Made by a program: the position numbers and the translations under genes. From Methanocorpusculaceae archaeon UBA456 (GTDB lineage Archaea > Halobacteriota > Methanomicrobia > Methanomicrobiales > Methanocorpusculaceae), in NCBI GenBank assembly GCA_002496395.1, contig DAJQ01000009.1, forward strand, positions 8,563 through 48,678: 40,116 nucleotides of DNA, read 5' to 3'. The notes beneath the pieces were generated by a model. The model had not been told where the DNA came from, made no database searches, and saw nothing but the letters and a program-made list of their open reading frames with translations. Below, piece after piece: positions 25,279 to 34,365 of the stretch (position 1 is the first letter of the stretch; each line of letters opens with the position of its first letter).

Positions 25279-26206
25279 TATCATTGAACGGGTACGATCC
25301 CTTCCAGTCAGGAGCATAGCCCTCCAGGCCCCTGAAGGCCTGAAGAGGGAGCTCCCCGTCCTTGCTGAAGCCCTCCGTGCAGAAGGATATTCGGTGATCC
25401 TATCGGGGGATCCCTGCTATGGGGCATGCGATCTTGCCCTTGATGCACTTGAGTATGCCGATATCCTGATCCATTTCGGGCATACGCCACTGATGGATCA
25501 CCCACGGGTTCTCGTCGAGCCGATCTTCCAGCCAGAACGAATTCCCCCGCTCGATTCCGTGCTTCCCCTGCTGACCGGAGAGGTGATCGGCCTCATATCA
25601 ACTGCACAGCATGCGAGCTCCCTTCCCCTGCTTGCAGAAGAATTGAAGAAGCAGGGATTTTCACCGGTGATCGCGCCCCCCTCCCCCCGGACCCCGCTTC
25701 CGGGGCAGGTACTCGGCTGCACCTATACGGCAGCACGGGAGGCAAAAGCAGACTGCCTCCTCTACCTTGGAACCGGCGTCTTCCACGCGATCGGATCAAG
25801 GATTGCAACCGGACTCCCGGTCATCTCCCTTGACCCATACACCGGGGAAGCAGGTGTTGTTGAGACCGATCGCCTACTCAGGAGACGTTTTGCTCTTATC
25901 GAGAAGGCGAGATCTGCGGATCGTGTTGGGATCATCGTCTCGCAGAAGTGTGGGCAGAACCGGATGAAACTGGCAGAAGCGCTCCTTCCCCTTCATCCGC
26001 GTGCGGAGATTGTCCTTCTCCGGGAGGTGACAGCTGATCAGCTGCTCAATCTCGGGTACCCCTGCTATGTCAATTGCGCCTGCCCCCGTCTTGGACTCGA
26101 TGATCAGATCCGTTTTCCGGTCCCGGTCCTCTCGCCACCTGAATTTGAGATCCTCTGTGGCAGGCGGGAGTGGGATGAGTACGAAATCGATGAGATCCGG
26201 TTATGA
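25256..26206 (+). CDS. dph2: Diphthamide biosynthesis enzyme Dph2
   Basis: A 316-residue noncanonical radical SAM enzyme that transfers a 3-amino-3-carboxypropyl group from SAM to a histidine of elongation factor 2, the first step of diphthamide synthesis. The three cluster cysteines are spread over three domains: Cys58 (YGACDLAL), Cys155 (LGCTYTAA) and one of Cys274/Cys276 (NCACPRLGLDD), matching the spacing of the archaeal family. The start at 25256 overlaps hpt by 23 bases, with only a weak ribosome binding site, so translation is likely coupled. The stop overlaps the next ATG by 4 bases. Confidence 0.94.
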   Translation: MSLIPISDIIERVRSLPVRSIALQAPEGLKRELPVLAEALRAEGYSVILSGDPCYGACDLALDALEYADILIHFGHTPLMDHPRVLVEPIFQPERIPPLDSVLPLLTGEVIGLISTAQHASSLPLLAEELKKQGFSPVIAPPSPRTPLPGQVLGCTYTAAREAKADCLLYLGTGVFHAIGSRIATGLPVISLDPYTGEAGVVETDRLLRRRFALIEKARSADRVGIIVSQKCGQNRMKLAEALLPLHPRAEIVLLREVTADQLLNLGYPCYVNCACPRLGLDDQIRFPVPVLSPPEFEILCGRREWDEYEIDEIRL

Positions 26207-26799
26207 AACTGAGAACGCTCGAGATAAAACTGGAACGGGTATCCGGCATCCCGAATCCCGATCCGGCAAAAGAGCAGTACATGACCCCCGCCCCCCTTGC
26301 GGCCCGGCTCCTCTTCGATGCCTATCTGGCAGGAGATATCGAGGGATGTTCTGTCTGTGATCTCGGATCAGGAACCGGCATCCTCTCAATAGGTGCCGCA
26401 CTCCTTGGTGCCGATGAAGTGGTCGGTGTGGAAGGAGACAGACGCCTCGTTGAAATTGCCCGTGAGAATGCAGACAAGCTCTCTGTGGACTGCATGTTTA
26501 TCGCAGATGAGATCAGATCTATGAGAGAATCCTTTGATACCGTGGTGATGAACCCGCCGTTTGGTGCACAGAGCGACCATGCAGACCGCCCGTTCATTGA
26601 TGCCGCACTCAGGATAGCACCTGTTGTGTATGGGATCTTTAATGCGGGCACCATGCCGTTTCTTGCTTCGTATATCAGGGGCAGGGCTGAGATCATTGGT
26701 GCGGTATCAGCGTTATTTCCAATAAAAAGGACATTCTCCTTCCATACCAGGGATATCCTTGAGATCCCGATCGAAATTGTTTGTCTGAGGCGCATATAA
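26203..26799 (+). CDS. METTL5-like N6-adenine RNA methyltransferase
   Basis: A 198-residue class I methyltransferase. SAM motif I is CDLGSGTGILSIGA (53-59 core), the acidic loop is GVEGD, and the catalytic NPPF is at residues 117-120. Combined with the N-terminal LERVSG.PNPDPAKEQYMTPAPLAARLLF, this matches archaeal relatives of METTL5, which methylates an adenine of small-subunit rRNA in eukaryotes. Some archaeal members are annotated only as DNA/RNA methylases. The start overlaps the dph2 stop (ATGA), and both neighbours modify the translation apparatus. The next gene begins immediately after its TAA. Confidence 0.88.
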   Translation: MKLRTLEIKLERVSGIPNPDPAKEQYMTPAPLAARLLFDAYLAGDIEGCSVCDLGSGTGILSIGAALLGADEVVGVEGDRRLVEIARENADKLSVDCMFIADEIRSMRESFDTVVMNPPFGAQSDHADRPFIDAALRIAPVVYGIFNAGTMPFLASYIRGRAEIIGAVSALFPIKRTFSFHTRDILEIPIEIVCLRRI

Positions 26800-27951
26800 A
26801 TGATAAAAATCCCCCGTCCCATTGCCGGCTATACCTTCGGCCATATTGTCATCGATCTCTACAGTCCGGTGATCCCTGCGATCATTCCCCTCCTGATTCT
26901 CTATCCCGGCATAGGGTACTTTCTGGCAGGGCTTCTCGTCAGCATCTTCCAGATCACCTCCTCACTCTTCCAGCCGGTCGTCGGCTGGCTCTCTGACCGG
27001 AGCGGGTGGTCGGCTCCGATCTGGCTCTGTATTCTGACGAGCTCAATCTGTATCGGCCTGTATGGAGTGGTACAGGACTACTATCTCCTCATCATCTTCG
27101 CAGCAGCCGCCGGGATCTCCCATGCCCTCTTTCATCCATCCGCCCTCCTCCGGGTGCATGGTGAGACGACAGACAGAAACCGGGGTTCTCTCACCTCGAT
27201 CTTTGTCACCGGCGGAAATCTCGGTTTTGCGATAGGTCCGGTTATCGTCGGTATTCTCATTGGGTTTGGAGGGATGCCCGCGCTCACCCTGATTGCAATT
27301 CCCGGCCTGCTTACGGCTGCGTTCCTCTATTACCTGACGAGGGGAGTTGAACGGGAGAAGATAGTCCGAACCGTTCCGGCCACGCAGACGAAGATCCCTC
27401 TTGGCCCGGTCAGCCTTATTGTCACCATCGCCGCTCTCCGTTCATGGGTGATCATGTCGTCTGTTGCATTCTTCCCGGCATACCTGATCGCCACATCCGG
27501 GGTATCGATCGTCTTTGCAAACACGATGCTTACACTGATGCTCCTTGCCGGGGTTGTCGGCCAGGTAACCGGAGGCTTCCTCTCTGATCGGTACGGAAAG
27601 AAGGAGGTGACGATCATCGGCCTCTTTGCCTGTATCGTCCCGTACATCCTCTTCTTCACCACATCCGGGTGGGTTGCGCTCCTCCTGATGCTCGTCATCG
27701 GCTACCTGACCTGGTCGACCTTTTCGGTGACGGTGACGATGGCACAGGAGTATCTTCCCGGAAGAGTCGGCCTGGCATCCGGTCTTCTCCTTGGCTTTTC
27801 CATTGGAGCAGGCGGGCTCGGTGTGGCAGTCATCGGAATCGCAGCTGACGCTACGTCACTCAATACCGCCCTCTTTGCACTTGCAATTCCATTGATACTT
27901 GCCGCCCTCCTCTCCCTGGCTCTCCCCAGATCCCCGGTTGCCCCGGCCTGA
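26800..27951 (+). CDS. MFS transporter, fosmidomycin-resistance-like
   Basis: A 383-residue major facilitator protein with about 12 membrane segments. The first segment GYTFGHIVIDLYSPVIPAIIPLL and the loop motif GWLSDRSG between helices 2 and 3 match the Fsr (fosmidomycin resistance) branch; a second copy SDRYGKKE sits between helices 8 and 9. The substrate is unknown: Fsr-like proteins export small drugs or metabolites. The ATG follows the methyltransferase TAA with no gap, so it belongs to the same operon. It is followed 38 bases later by the UbiB-like kinase gene. Confidence 0.9.
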   Translation: MIKIPRPIAGYTFGHIVIDLYSPVIPAIIPLLILYPGIGYFLAGLLVSIFQITSSLFQPVVGWLSDRSGWSAPIWLCILTSSICIGLYGVVQDYYLLIIFAAAAGISHALFHPSALLRVHGETTDRNRGSLTSIFVTGGNLGFAIGPVIVGILIGFGGMPALTLIAIPGLLTAAFLYYLTRGVEREKIVRTVPATQTKIPLGPVSLIVTIAALRSWVIMSSVAFFPAYLIATSGVSIVFANTMLTLMLLAGVVGQVTGGFLSDRYGKKEVTIIGLFACIVPYILFFTTSGWVALLLMLVIGYLTWSTFSVTVTMAQEYLPGRVGLASGLLLGFSIGAGGLGVAVIGIAADATSLNTALFALAIPLILAALLSLALPRSPVAPA

Positions 27952-27989
27952 GCCCCTCCACAACACCTTTCACCCATAAGAGCGATCCA

Positions 27990-29663
27990 ATGCTGATTGC
28001 AATGCTTGAGGGGATGAAACGATATGCCCAGATCGCTGATATTCTGGTGAAGCATGGGTTTGGGATCGTTGTCGATGAGCTCTTTCCCGGCTTTCACGGA
28101 CATGGCTTTAAGTCTGGGGTAGAAGAGGATTTTGCTTCACTCTCGGTCTATGAGCGAATCCGTCTTGCAATAGAGGAGCTTGGCCCGACATTCATAAAAT
28201 TTGGCCAGATCATGAGCACCCGGCGTGAACTCTTTCCTCCTGAGCTGATCGATGAGCTCAGCCGCCTCCAGGACCAGGTGCCGCCCCTCCCTTTTCCTGA
28301 GGTGGAACCTCTCCTTGATGAGTCCCTTCCTGGCTGGAGAGAGATCTTTCTCAATCTTGCACCATATCCGATTGCCGCCGCCTCGCTCTCACAGGTTCAT
28401 CGCGGGGTGCTTGTAGATGGGACGCAGGTAGCGGTGAAGATCCAGCGTCCCAAAATCGACGAGGTGATCGAGACCGATCTCCTCATCCTCTCCTCCCTTG
28501 CTGAGCGGATCGAGGTGGTTGCGCCGGATTACCGTGTGTTTAACCCGACCGGCCTCGTCCGTGAATTTGCAGGCCAGATCCGAAAAGAGCTGGATTTCAC
28601 CCGTGATGGGAAGAATGCAGAACGGATCCGGAGAAATATGGCTGACATTGAGGGTATCCGGGTTCCCCGTATCCACTGGAATGCCAGTTCCCGCCGTGTC
28701 CTGACGATGGATTATATCGAGGGTGTCCGGATCGATGATGTCGAGTCCATTCTGGAAATGGGGCATGATCCGGTGTTAGTCGCAGAACGCGGGTTTGCGG
28801 CATATATCAAACAGATCGCAATTGACGGGTTCTTCCATGGCGATCCCCACCCCGGTAACCTGCTTGTCATGGAGAATGGCGATCTGGCATTCCTTGATTT
28901 TGGGATCTGTATGGTGCTCAGGCCGGAGCGGCGCGATACCATCATCAGGCTTCTCTCCGGCATCGTGAATACCGATGTTGAAGCCTGCATCTCTGCATTT
29001 GCCGATCTCGGCGTGAGTGTTTCAGATGAAGATCGTGCGCTCTTCCGTGACGATCTGTATATTCTCCTGCTCGACTATGCGGATTATGAGGTTCAGCAGT
29101 ATGATTTCTCAAAGATGGCGATTGAGCTATCTGAGCTCCTGAGAAAATACCAGCTTCAGGTTCCCGGAGAGCTGATGCGGTTCCTGAAAGTGATCGGTAT
29201 GGTTGGTGAGATTGCGCTCGCACTTGATCCGTCATTCTGTTTTACCGAGCGGGTCCGTCCGTATCTTGAAAAACTTGTAAAAGAGCAGTATTTCTCATAT
29301 GATACTCTCAAAAAAGATTTCTCGACCGGGATTGGCTCCTTCCGGTCACTTCTCCGTATCCCTGATCAGGTCTCCTCAGCCCTGAAGAAGGTGAGTGAGG
29401 GGAAGGTCAGGATTGATGTGGTTGCGCATGATATCCGGCGGCTCCAGGAGACGATGGATCGCTCAACCGACCGGATCATGGTGGGGCTGATCGTCTCGTC
29501 GGTTGTGATCGGATCGTCTCTCCTGCTTCTTGCCTCCGGGTCAACGATCCCAAATGTCCAGTATATTGCATTGGTTGGGTATGGTGCTGCGGTACTTGTC
29601 GGGATCTATGCGATTACTCATGCGATCCGTGTATCACGCCGTGCAGAGCTCAGGCGGAGATGA
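27990..29663 (+). CDS. UbiB/ABC1 (AarF) family atypical kinase
   Basis: A 557-residue atypical kinase or ATPase. Family motifs: KFGQ (Lys70-Gln73) of the inhibitory KxGQ helix, the alanine-rich loop AAASLSQ (129-135), VAVK (Lys150), HGDPHPGN (283-290) and DFG (303-305). Two C-terminal membrane helices (about 490-513 and 520-545) anchor it. In bacteria and mitochondria UbiB supports quinone synthesis and lipid movement; hydrogenotrophic methanogens lack ubiquinone, so the archaeal role is open and may concern isoprenoid lipids. The start is uncertain among ATGs at 27990, 28002 and 28014. Last gene of the operon, convergent with the FTR gene. Confidence 0.92.
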   Translation: MLIAMLEGMKRYAQIADILVKHGFGIVVDELFPGFHGHGFKSGVEEDFASLSVYERIRLAIEELGPTFIKFGQIMSTRRELFPPELIDELSRLQDQVPPLPFPEVEPLLDESLPGWREIFLNLAPYPIAAASLSQVHRGVLVDGTQVAVKIQRPKIDEVIETDLLILSSLAERIEVVAPDYRVFNPTGLVREFAGQIRKELDFTRDGKNAERIRRNMADIEGIRVPRIHWNASSRRVLTMDYIEGVRIDDVESILEMGHDPVLVAERGFAAYIKQIAIDGFFHGDPHPGNLLVMENGDLAFLDFGICMVLRPERRDTIIRLLSGIVNTDVEACISAFADLGVSVSDEDRALFRDDLYILLLDYADYEVQQYDFSKMAIELSELLRKYQLQVPGELMRFLKVIGMVGEIALALDPSFCFTERVRPYLEKLVKEQYFSYDTLKKDFSTGIGSFRSLLRIPDQVSSALKKVSEGKVRIDVVAHDIRRLQETMDRSTDRIMVGLIVSSVVIGSSLLLLASGSTIPNVQYIALVGYGAAVLVGIYAITHAIRVSRRAELRRR

Positions 29664-29747
29664 TCCAAGGGTTGAGGGGAATTACAGAGGCCCCTTGGGC
29701 AGGCACGTGGTCAGAAAAATATGGTGTGGTGCCGGGAATGTGGGGTA

Positions 29748-30023
29748 TCATTCCCTGAAGAAGAGATTGCAGTGGCAGTGCCCGTCTCTCTCGATCTCGT
29801 CCTTATGGTAGATACAGGGGCAGATGATCTGTTTATCAACATCAGGATCCCCGCTCATAATCCTGCATGGGCAGTACCGCTCGCCATTCCGGACCATCTT
29901 GCGTGCGAGCCCCCTGATGACCGCGTCAAACTGTTTGGGATCCGGATTCAGCACATATCCGTTCTCTTCTGCATACCGTTTCACCCAGTCCCGGATCAGC
30001 CGGGCAGCTTCAAGTTCATCCAT
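29748..30023 (-). CDS. ftrB: Ferredoxin-thioredoxin reductase catalytic subunit
   Basis: A 91-residue [4Fe-4S] disulfide reductase. The diagnostic three motifs are CPC (51-53), CPC (68-70) and CHC (83-85), which hold the cluster and the redox disulfide. No variable subunit is encoded nearby, as is usual in methanogens. It would pass electrons from ferredoxin to thioredoxin-like proteins. It lies 12 bases downstream of purQ and appears to be the last gene of the cofG-purCSQ operon. A link to the small thioredoxin at 36185 is possible but unproven. Confidence 0.93.
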   Translation of the reverse strand: MDELEAARLIRDWVKRYAEENGYVLNPDPKQFDAVIRGLARKMVRNGERYCPCRIMSGDPDVDKQIICPCIYHKDEIERDGHCHCNLFFRE

Positions 30024-30035
30024 GCTTACGATCTC

Positions 30036-30731
30036 CTAGGACTCTTCAACATAAGCAATCATCGAATCGAAGATCTTCTTCCCGTCAGCTGATCCCAGGA
30101 TCTCTTCAGCTGCCCGCTCGGGATGCGGCATCATCACAAGGACATTTTCTTTCTCTGAGAGGACGCCGGTGATATTGCCGATAGCTCCATTTGGGTTGGC
30201 AGCGTGAGTGACGTTTCCGGCCTCATCGCAGAACCGGAATGCAATTCTCTTCTCCTTTTCAAGACGGCTCAGTTCATCTGCAGGGATGATGTAGCGGCCT
30301 TCCTTGTGGGCTATCGGGAACCTCACCACCTCGCCCTCGGAATAGAGCCGGGTGAAGGGAGAGGTGGTATTCTCAACCCTGAGATATGCCGGCCGGCAGA
30401 GGAACTTCGGGTAGGCATTGATGGTGAATACACCGGGAATCAGGCCGCTCTCAGCTGCGATCTGTGCCCCGTTGCAGATCCCAAGGACAAGGGTTCCTTT
30501 CTCTGCTGCCCTGATGATATCGGCCATGATCGGTGTCCGGGCCGCGATTGCACCTGCACGGAGGTAATCGCCATAACTGAAACCTCCCGGGAGGATGATC
30601 GCGTCATAGGATCGTGTCAACCCGTCCTTATACCAGACCAGATCGGCATCGGCACCACAGACCTCTTCGATCACATGCACGACATCACGGTCACAGTTGC
30701 TCCCCCCGAACTGGATGACCGCCGCCCGCAT
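30036..30731 (-). CDS. purQ: FGAM synthase glutaminase subunit PurQ
   Basis: A 231-residue class I glutamine amidotransferase that supplies ammonia to PurL in step four of purine synthesis. The catalytic triad is Cys86 (LGICNGAQ), His203 and Glu205 (MMPHPERAAEE), and the N-terminal IQFGGSNCDRD and ILPGGFSYGDYLRAG segments are PurQ-specific. It overlaps purS by one base (TGATG). PurL is not in the window. Length and motifs are normal. Confidence 0.97.
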   Translation of the reverse strand: MRAAVIQFGGSNCDRDVVHVIEEVCGADADLVWYKDGLTRSYDAIILPGGFSYGDYLRAGAIAARTPIMADIIRAAEKGTLVLGICNGAQIAAESGLIPGVFTINAYPKFLCRPAYLRVENTTSPFTRLYSEGEVVRFPIAHKEGRYIIPADELSRLEKEKRIAFRFCDEAGNVTHAANPNGAIGNITGVLSEKENVLVMMPHPERAAEEILGSADGKKIFDSMIAYVEES

Positions 30732-30973
30732 CAGATAACCTCGATTACGTATGTATGGATCACCGGGTTTGCGAGGAGCCGTTCACAGATGGATCCGGCA
30801 ATCTTCTCGGCCTCCTGCTTATTAACGGCATCAAGGGTGATCCTGTACTGGTCTTGTTTCTGGAGATAGTCTACTCCATAGCCAAGGTGCGCAATTGCAC
30901 GCCGGATGGCTTCTGCCTCCGGGTTCAACATCCCTTCCTTTAAGCTGATGGTGATGGTTACGTCATATTTCAT
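30731..30973 (-). CDS. purS: FGAM synthase subunit PurS
   Basis: An 80-residue structural subunit that bridges PurL and PurQ in the formylglycinamidine ribonucleotide synthase complex. The pattern TITLKEGMLNPEAEAIRRAIAHLGY is typical. It lies 3 bases after purC and overlaps purQ by one base, the usual purSQ arrangement. Confidence 0.94.
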   Translation of the reverse strand: MKYDVTITISLKEGMLNPEAEAIRRAIAHLGYGVDYLQKQDQYRITLDAVNKQEAEKIAGSICERLLANPVIHTYVIEVI

Positions 30974-30976
30974 GAT

Positions 30977-31687
30977 CTATCTGCTCCCTGTTATCCTGGC
31001 CGATACGGCACGGTATGCCTCCATGACATCCCCTTTCTCAAACCTGTAGACATCCTTGTCCATGGACTTCATCGTTCCTTTCTCCCAGAGCCTCATCGAG
31101 TCCATGCTGATCTCATCCCCGAGTATGATGGTATTGCCATACCTGCCATACTCGATCTTGAAGTCAACGAGATCGAGGCCGATCCCCTCAAAGAATGCCC
31201 TCATCACTTCATTGATTTTCAGGGCAGATGCCTTCACAGCTGCGATCTCCTCATGGGTGAGGAGGCCCAGTGCAACGATGATATCGTCATTAATCATCGG
31301 ATCATGCCGGGTATCATCCTTATAATCGGTGACGACGACCGGCGGGTTAAAGTACTGCCCCTCGGTGAAGGGATAGTTCCTGACAATCGATCCTGCGGCA
31401 CGGTTCCTGACGATCACCTCAAGGGGGATCATCGTGAGTTTTCGAACCCGCATCGTTATTGGATCTTCCATCCGGATGAAATGGGTTGGTACTCCGGCTT
31501 CTTCAAGGAGCCCGAAGAGGAATGCCGATACAGCGGCGTTCGAGGCGCCTTTGCCTTCCAGCTGATCCTTCTTGCCGCCATCAAATGCTGTGATATCATC
31601 ACGAAATGAAACGATCAGTTCGTCTGGCTTTTCTGAGAGGAAGATGGTCTTTGCCTTTCCACTGTAGAGAATGTCGCCCTGGGTCAT
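30977..31687 (-). CDS. purC: SAICAR synthetase
   Basis: A 236-residue phosphoribosylaminoimidazole-succinocarboxamide synthase, the purine step that joins CAIR and aspartate using ATP. Visible are the N-terminal LYSGKAKTIF nucleotide loop, the SFRDDITAFDG segment, the RNRAAGSIV region and the DFKIEYG and GDEISMDSMRLW motifs. The ATG overlaps the cofG stop by 4 bases. Purine synthesis and F420 synthesis genes are thus coupled here. Confidence 0.97.
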   Translation of the reverse strand: MTQGDILYSGKAKTIFLSEKPDELIVSFRDDITAFDGGKKDQLEGKGASNAAVSAFLFGLLEEAGVPTHFIRMEDPITMRVRKLTMIPLEVIVRNRAAGSIVRNYPFTEGQYFNPPVVVTDYKDDTRHDPMINDDIIVALGLLTHEEIAAVKASALKINEVMRAFFEGIGLDLVDFKIEYGRYGNTIILGDEISMDSMRLWEKGTMKSMDKDVYRFEKGDVMEAYRAVSARITGSR

Positions 31688-32667
31688 TGGTTCTTCTCCT
31701 GTACCTGTTTGTCAAGCTGCATGATAAGTGGTGCGAGTGCTGGATCGAACCACCCTTTTTTGATATACTGTGGATAGATGCAGAGCCGCTCCCACAGCGT
31801 ATATCCGGCTGCGATCTCCCTGAGCCGCTCGATCTCAGGCCATGGATGTTCAGGGTTGATGTAATCGACGGTGACAGGGGAGACGCCACCGAGGTCATTT
31901 ACTCCGCATTTCAGGAAATACCGGGCATCGGCAAGGTTTGGCGGTATCTGAACTGCAATCTCCTCTGGAAGGATCGCGCGCGCCATTTGGATCGTCTCAG
32001 CAAACTCAGTCTTTGTCACCGTTCCGTCTTCGCCCATCGGGGTGCCGGGTTTTGGGCAGAAGTTCTGAATGATCACTTCCTGGATATGGCCGTACTTTCG
32101 GTGGATTGCAGCGATGGTTTCAAGAGATTCTTTTCGGTCTGCTGCCGTCTCCCCGATCCCAACCAGAAGTCCTGTTGTGAAGGGGATCTTCAGCCGTCCC
32201 GCATCCTCAATCATCCGGATTCTCACATCAGGATCCTTGCCCGGTGAATTGGTATGCGCAGGTATTCTGGCGGTTGTCTCAAGCATCAGCCCCATGCTTG
32301 CATTCACCGTTCTGAAGCGGGCAAGCTCGTCAGCAGTCATGATGCCGGCGTTTGTGTGGGGAAGGAGTCCAAGAGCAAGTGCCTCTGTGCAGAGGTCAAA
32401 ACAATAGTCAAGGATGTCGCTATAGCCAATCTCGCCCAGATAGCGTTCGAATCCTTCTTCCTCACCCGGCCTCTCGCCGAAGGTGAAGAGCGCCTCGGTA
32501 CAGCCCGCAGCTGCTCCCAGCCGGAGTATCTCACGGACCTCCTCCGGAGCCATGAGGCAGCCGTCAGCGACCGACCCTCTGAAAGAGCAGTACCCGCAGC
32601 GGTTATGGCAGACTGTTGTCAGCGGAAGGAAGACGTTCTTTGAGTAGGTGATAGTTCTCCCCTGCAT
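31684..32667 (-). CDS. cofG: FO synthase subunit 1 (CofG)
   Basis: A 327-residue radical SAM enzyme that, with CofH, joins 5-amino-6-ribitylaminouracil and a tyrosine-derived group into FO, the core of coenzyme F420. The SAM cluster motif is Cys20-x3-Cys24-x2-Cys27 (TTVCHNRCGYCSFRG). Further signatures are LFTFGERPGEE, PHTNAG and QNFCPKPGTPM. CofH is not in the window. It is the first gene of the operon with purC, purS, purQ and the FTR subunit; the ribosome binding site before the ATG is weak. Confidence 0.96.
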   Translation of the reverse strand: MQGRTITYSKNVFLPLTTVCHNRCGYCSFRGSVADGCLMAPEEVREILRLGAAAGCTEALFTFGERPGEEEGFERYLGEIGYSDILDYCFDLCTEALALGLLPHTNAGIMTADELARFRTVNASMGLMLETTARIPAHTNSPGKDPDVRIRMIEDAGRLKIPFTTGLLVGIGETAADRKESLETIAAIHRKYGHIQEVIIQNFCPKPGTPMGEDGTVTKTEFAETIQMARAILPEEIAVQIPPNLADARYFLKCGVNDLGGVSPVTVDYINPEHPWPEIERLREIAAGYTLWERLCIYPQYIKKGWFDPALAPLIMQLDKQVQEKNQ

Positions 32668-32811
32668 GCTCTTTCTCTTTCTCGTAAAACCACTTCAATC
32701 AGTCGTCTTCATGAACAGAGGTGACACCGTCCGGGGGTGTGTAATCGGTTCTGATCTGAATCGTATCTGAGAGGCGGTTGAAGAGGTGAGCTCATATCTC
32801 CCCTGTCCGGA

Positions 32812-34266
32812 TCAGGAGAACCCGCGATCGAGTGTCTCCTGGCTCTCCGGGTTCAGGCGATTGACATAGACTGATTTTCCCTGCTGCTGGTACCGATGTA
32901 CCACCCGCGTGATCGCTTCAACAGCGGACTGATCCCAGATATGTGAATTCGAGAAGTCTATCTCTACTCTCTCCGGGTCGTTTGTATAATCGAAGAGATC
33001 CATGAATGATGACATGGTGCCGAAGAAGAGCTGGCCTTTCATCATGTACACCTTCACGCCATCTTTCCTGATGGTTGAGGTTGCCGAGATGACCGAGATC
33101 TTCCATCCGAAGATGAGAAGGGCCAGTATTACTCCGGCAAGGACTCCTTTTGCCAGATCATGGGTATAGACGACGATGGCGACTGTGACGATCATGACGG
33201 CAGCATCGCCACGGGGTATCTTATGCAGGGTTTTGATCGAATCCCATTCGAAGGTGCTGAAAGCAACGACGATCATGACGCCGACGAGTGCTGCCATCGG
33301 GATTATTGAGACGATATCCCCAAAGACGATGATAAGGATTATCAGGAATACGCCTGCCACAAGCGATGAGAGCCTGCCGGTTGCACCTGACTTGATATTG
33401 ATGATCGACTGGCCGATCATTGCGCATCCTGCCATTCCTCCGAAGAACCCTGCAACACAGTTTGCCAGCCCCTGTCCGCGAACCTCCTGATCCTTATCGC
33501 TCTTTGTATCGGTCATCTCATCGATGATCGAGGCGGTGAGGAGGGATTCGAGCAGCCCGACGATGACGAGGGTTATTGAGTAGGGGAGGATGATCAGCAG
33601 TGTCTCAGGGGTGAGCGGTATTTCCGGGAGGTGGAAGATGGGGAGTGCCCGGGTGATCTCGCCCATCCCGCCGACAGTGAGGATATCCAGCTTAAAAACA
33701 ACTGCAATAACAGTGGCGACGATGATCGCAACAAGTGCCGGAGGGATTGCTTTTGTCAATCTGGGGAGGAGGAAGATGATTGCTATGGTGATTGCAACAA
33801 GGATGTAGACTGCAAGGGATACCCCGACGAGGAACGGGATCTGGGAGATGAAGATGAGGATAGCGAGTGCGTTAATGAACCCGAGGACGACAGAATAGGG
33901 GATGAACTTCACAAATCGTCCGATATTGAGGAATCCCAGTGCCAGTTGAAGTATACCGGTGAGGATAGTGGCGGCGAGGAGGTATTCGAGTCCATAATCC
34001 CGGACGAGGATCACCAGAACCAGAGCCATTGCACCGGTTGCTCCTGAGATCATCCCCGGCCGGCCGCCTGCAAAGGCGATGACAACGGCAATACAGAAGG
34101 AGGCATACAAACCGACCATCGGATCGACACCGGCGATGATGGAGAAGGCAATTGCCTCGGGGATGAGGGCAAGAGCAACCGTCATCCCGGCAAGTGTGTC
34201 TCCCTTGATGTTTGAGAGCCATGTCTTCTTCAGCGCGTTCAAAGATAGGGTATCTTTCAAATTCAC
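32812..34266 (-). CDS. SulP-family inorganic anion transporter
   Basis: A 484-residue membrane transporter with about 10-12 helices and a C-terminal STAS domain (about 395-484, with FSNSHIWDQSAVEAITRVV). The N-terminus DTLAGMTVALALIPEAIAFSIIAGV and GFFGGMAGCAMIGQSIINIKSG are SulP signatures. SulP proteins carry sulfate, bicarbonate or other anions, and the substrate is not evident; an anaerobe might use it for sulfate, molybdate-type anions or bicarbonate. It is divergent from a universal stress gene across a 222-base spacer. ATATAAAG on the minus strand near 34338-34345 is a likely TATA. Confidence 0.93.
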   Translation of the reverse strand: MNLKDTLSLNALKKTWLSNIKGDTLAGMTVALALIPEAIAFSIIAGVDPMVGLYASFCIAVVIAFAGGRPGMISGATGAMALVLVILVRDYGLEYLLAATILTGILQLALGFLNIGRFVKFIPYSVVLGFINALAILIFISQIPFLVGVSLAVYILVAITIAIIFLLPRLTKAIPPALVAIIVATVIAVVFKLDILTVGGMGEITRALPIFHLPEIPLTPETLLIILPYSITLVIVGLLESLLTASIIDEMTDTKSDKDQEVRGQGLANCVAGFFGGMAGCAMIGQSIINIKSGATGRLSSLVAGVFLIILIIVFGDIVSIIPMAALVGVMIVVAFSTFEWDSIKTLHKIPRGDAAVMIVTVAIVVYTHDLAKGVLAGVILALLIFGWKISVISATSTIRKDGVKVYMMKGQLFFGTMSSFMDLFDYTNDPERVEIDFSNSHIWDQSAVEAITRVVHRYQQQGKSVYVNRLNPESQETLDRGFS

Positions 34267-34365
34267 GGGGTATCCTCTTGATAATGGTCTGAGTTTATGG
34301 TGTGGATCATGCGTATCTGTTCATTGAAGGGATTCACTTTATATGGTTATGTATCCACATTAAAG

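Noticed and set aside
29664..29747. 84-base convergent gap searched for a terminator or tRNA
   Set aside because: No cloverleaf or clear hairpin with a T-run was found.
32668..32811. 144-base gap between cofG and the SulP gene as a possible small gene or RNA
   Set aside because: No open frame with a start signal, no stable hairpin and no T-run that I could identify.
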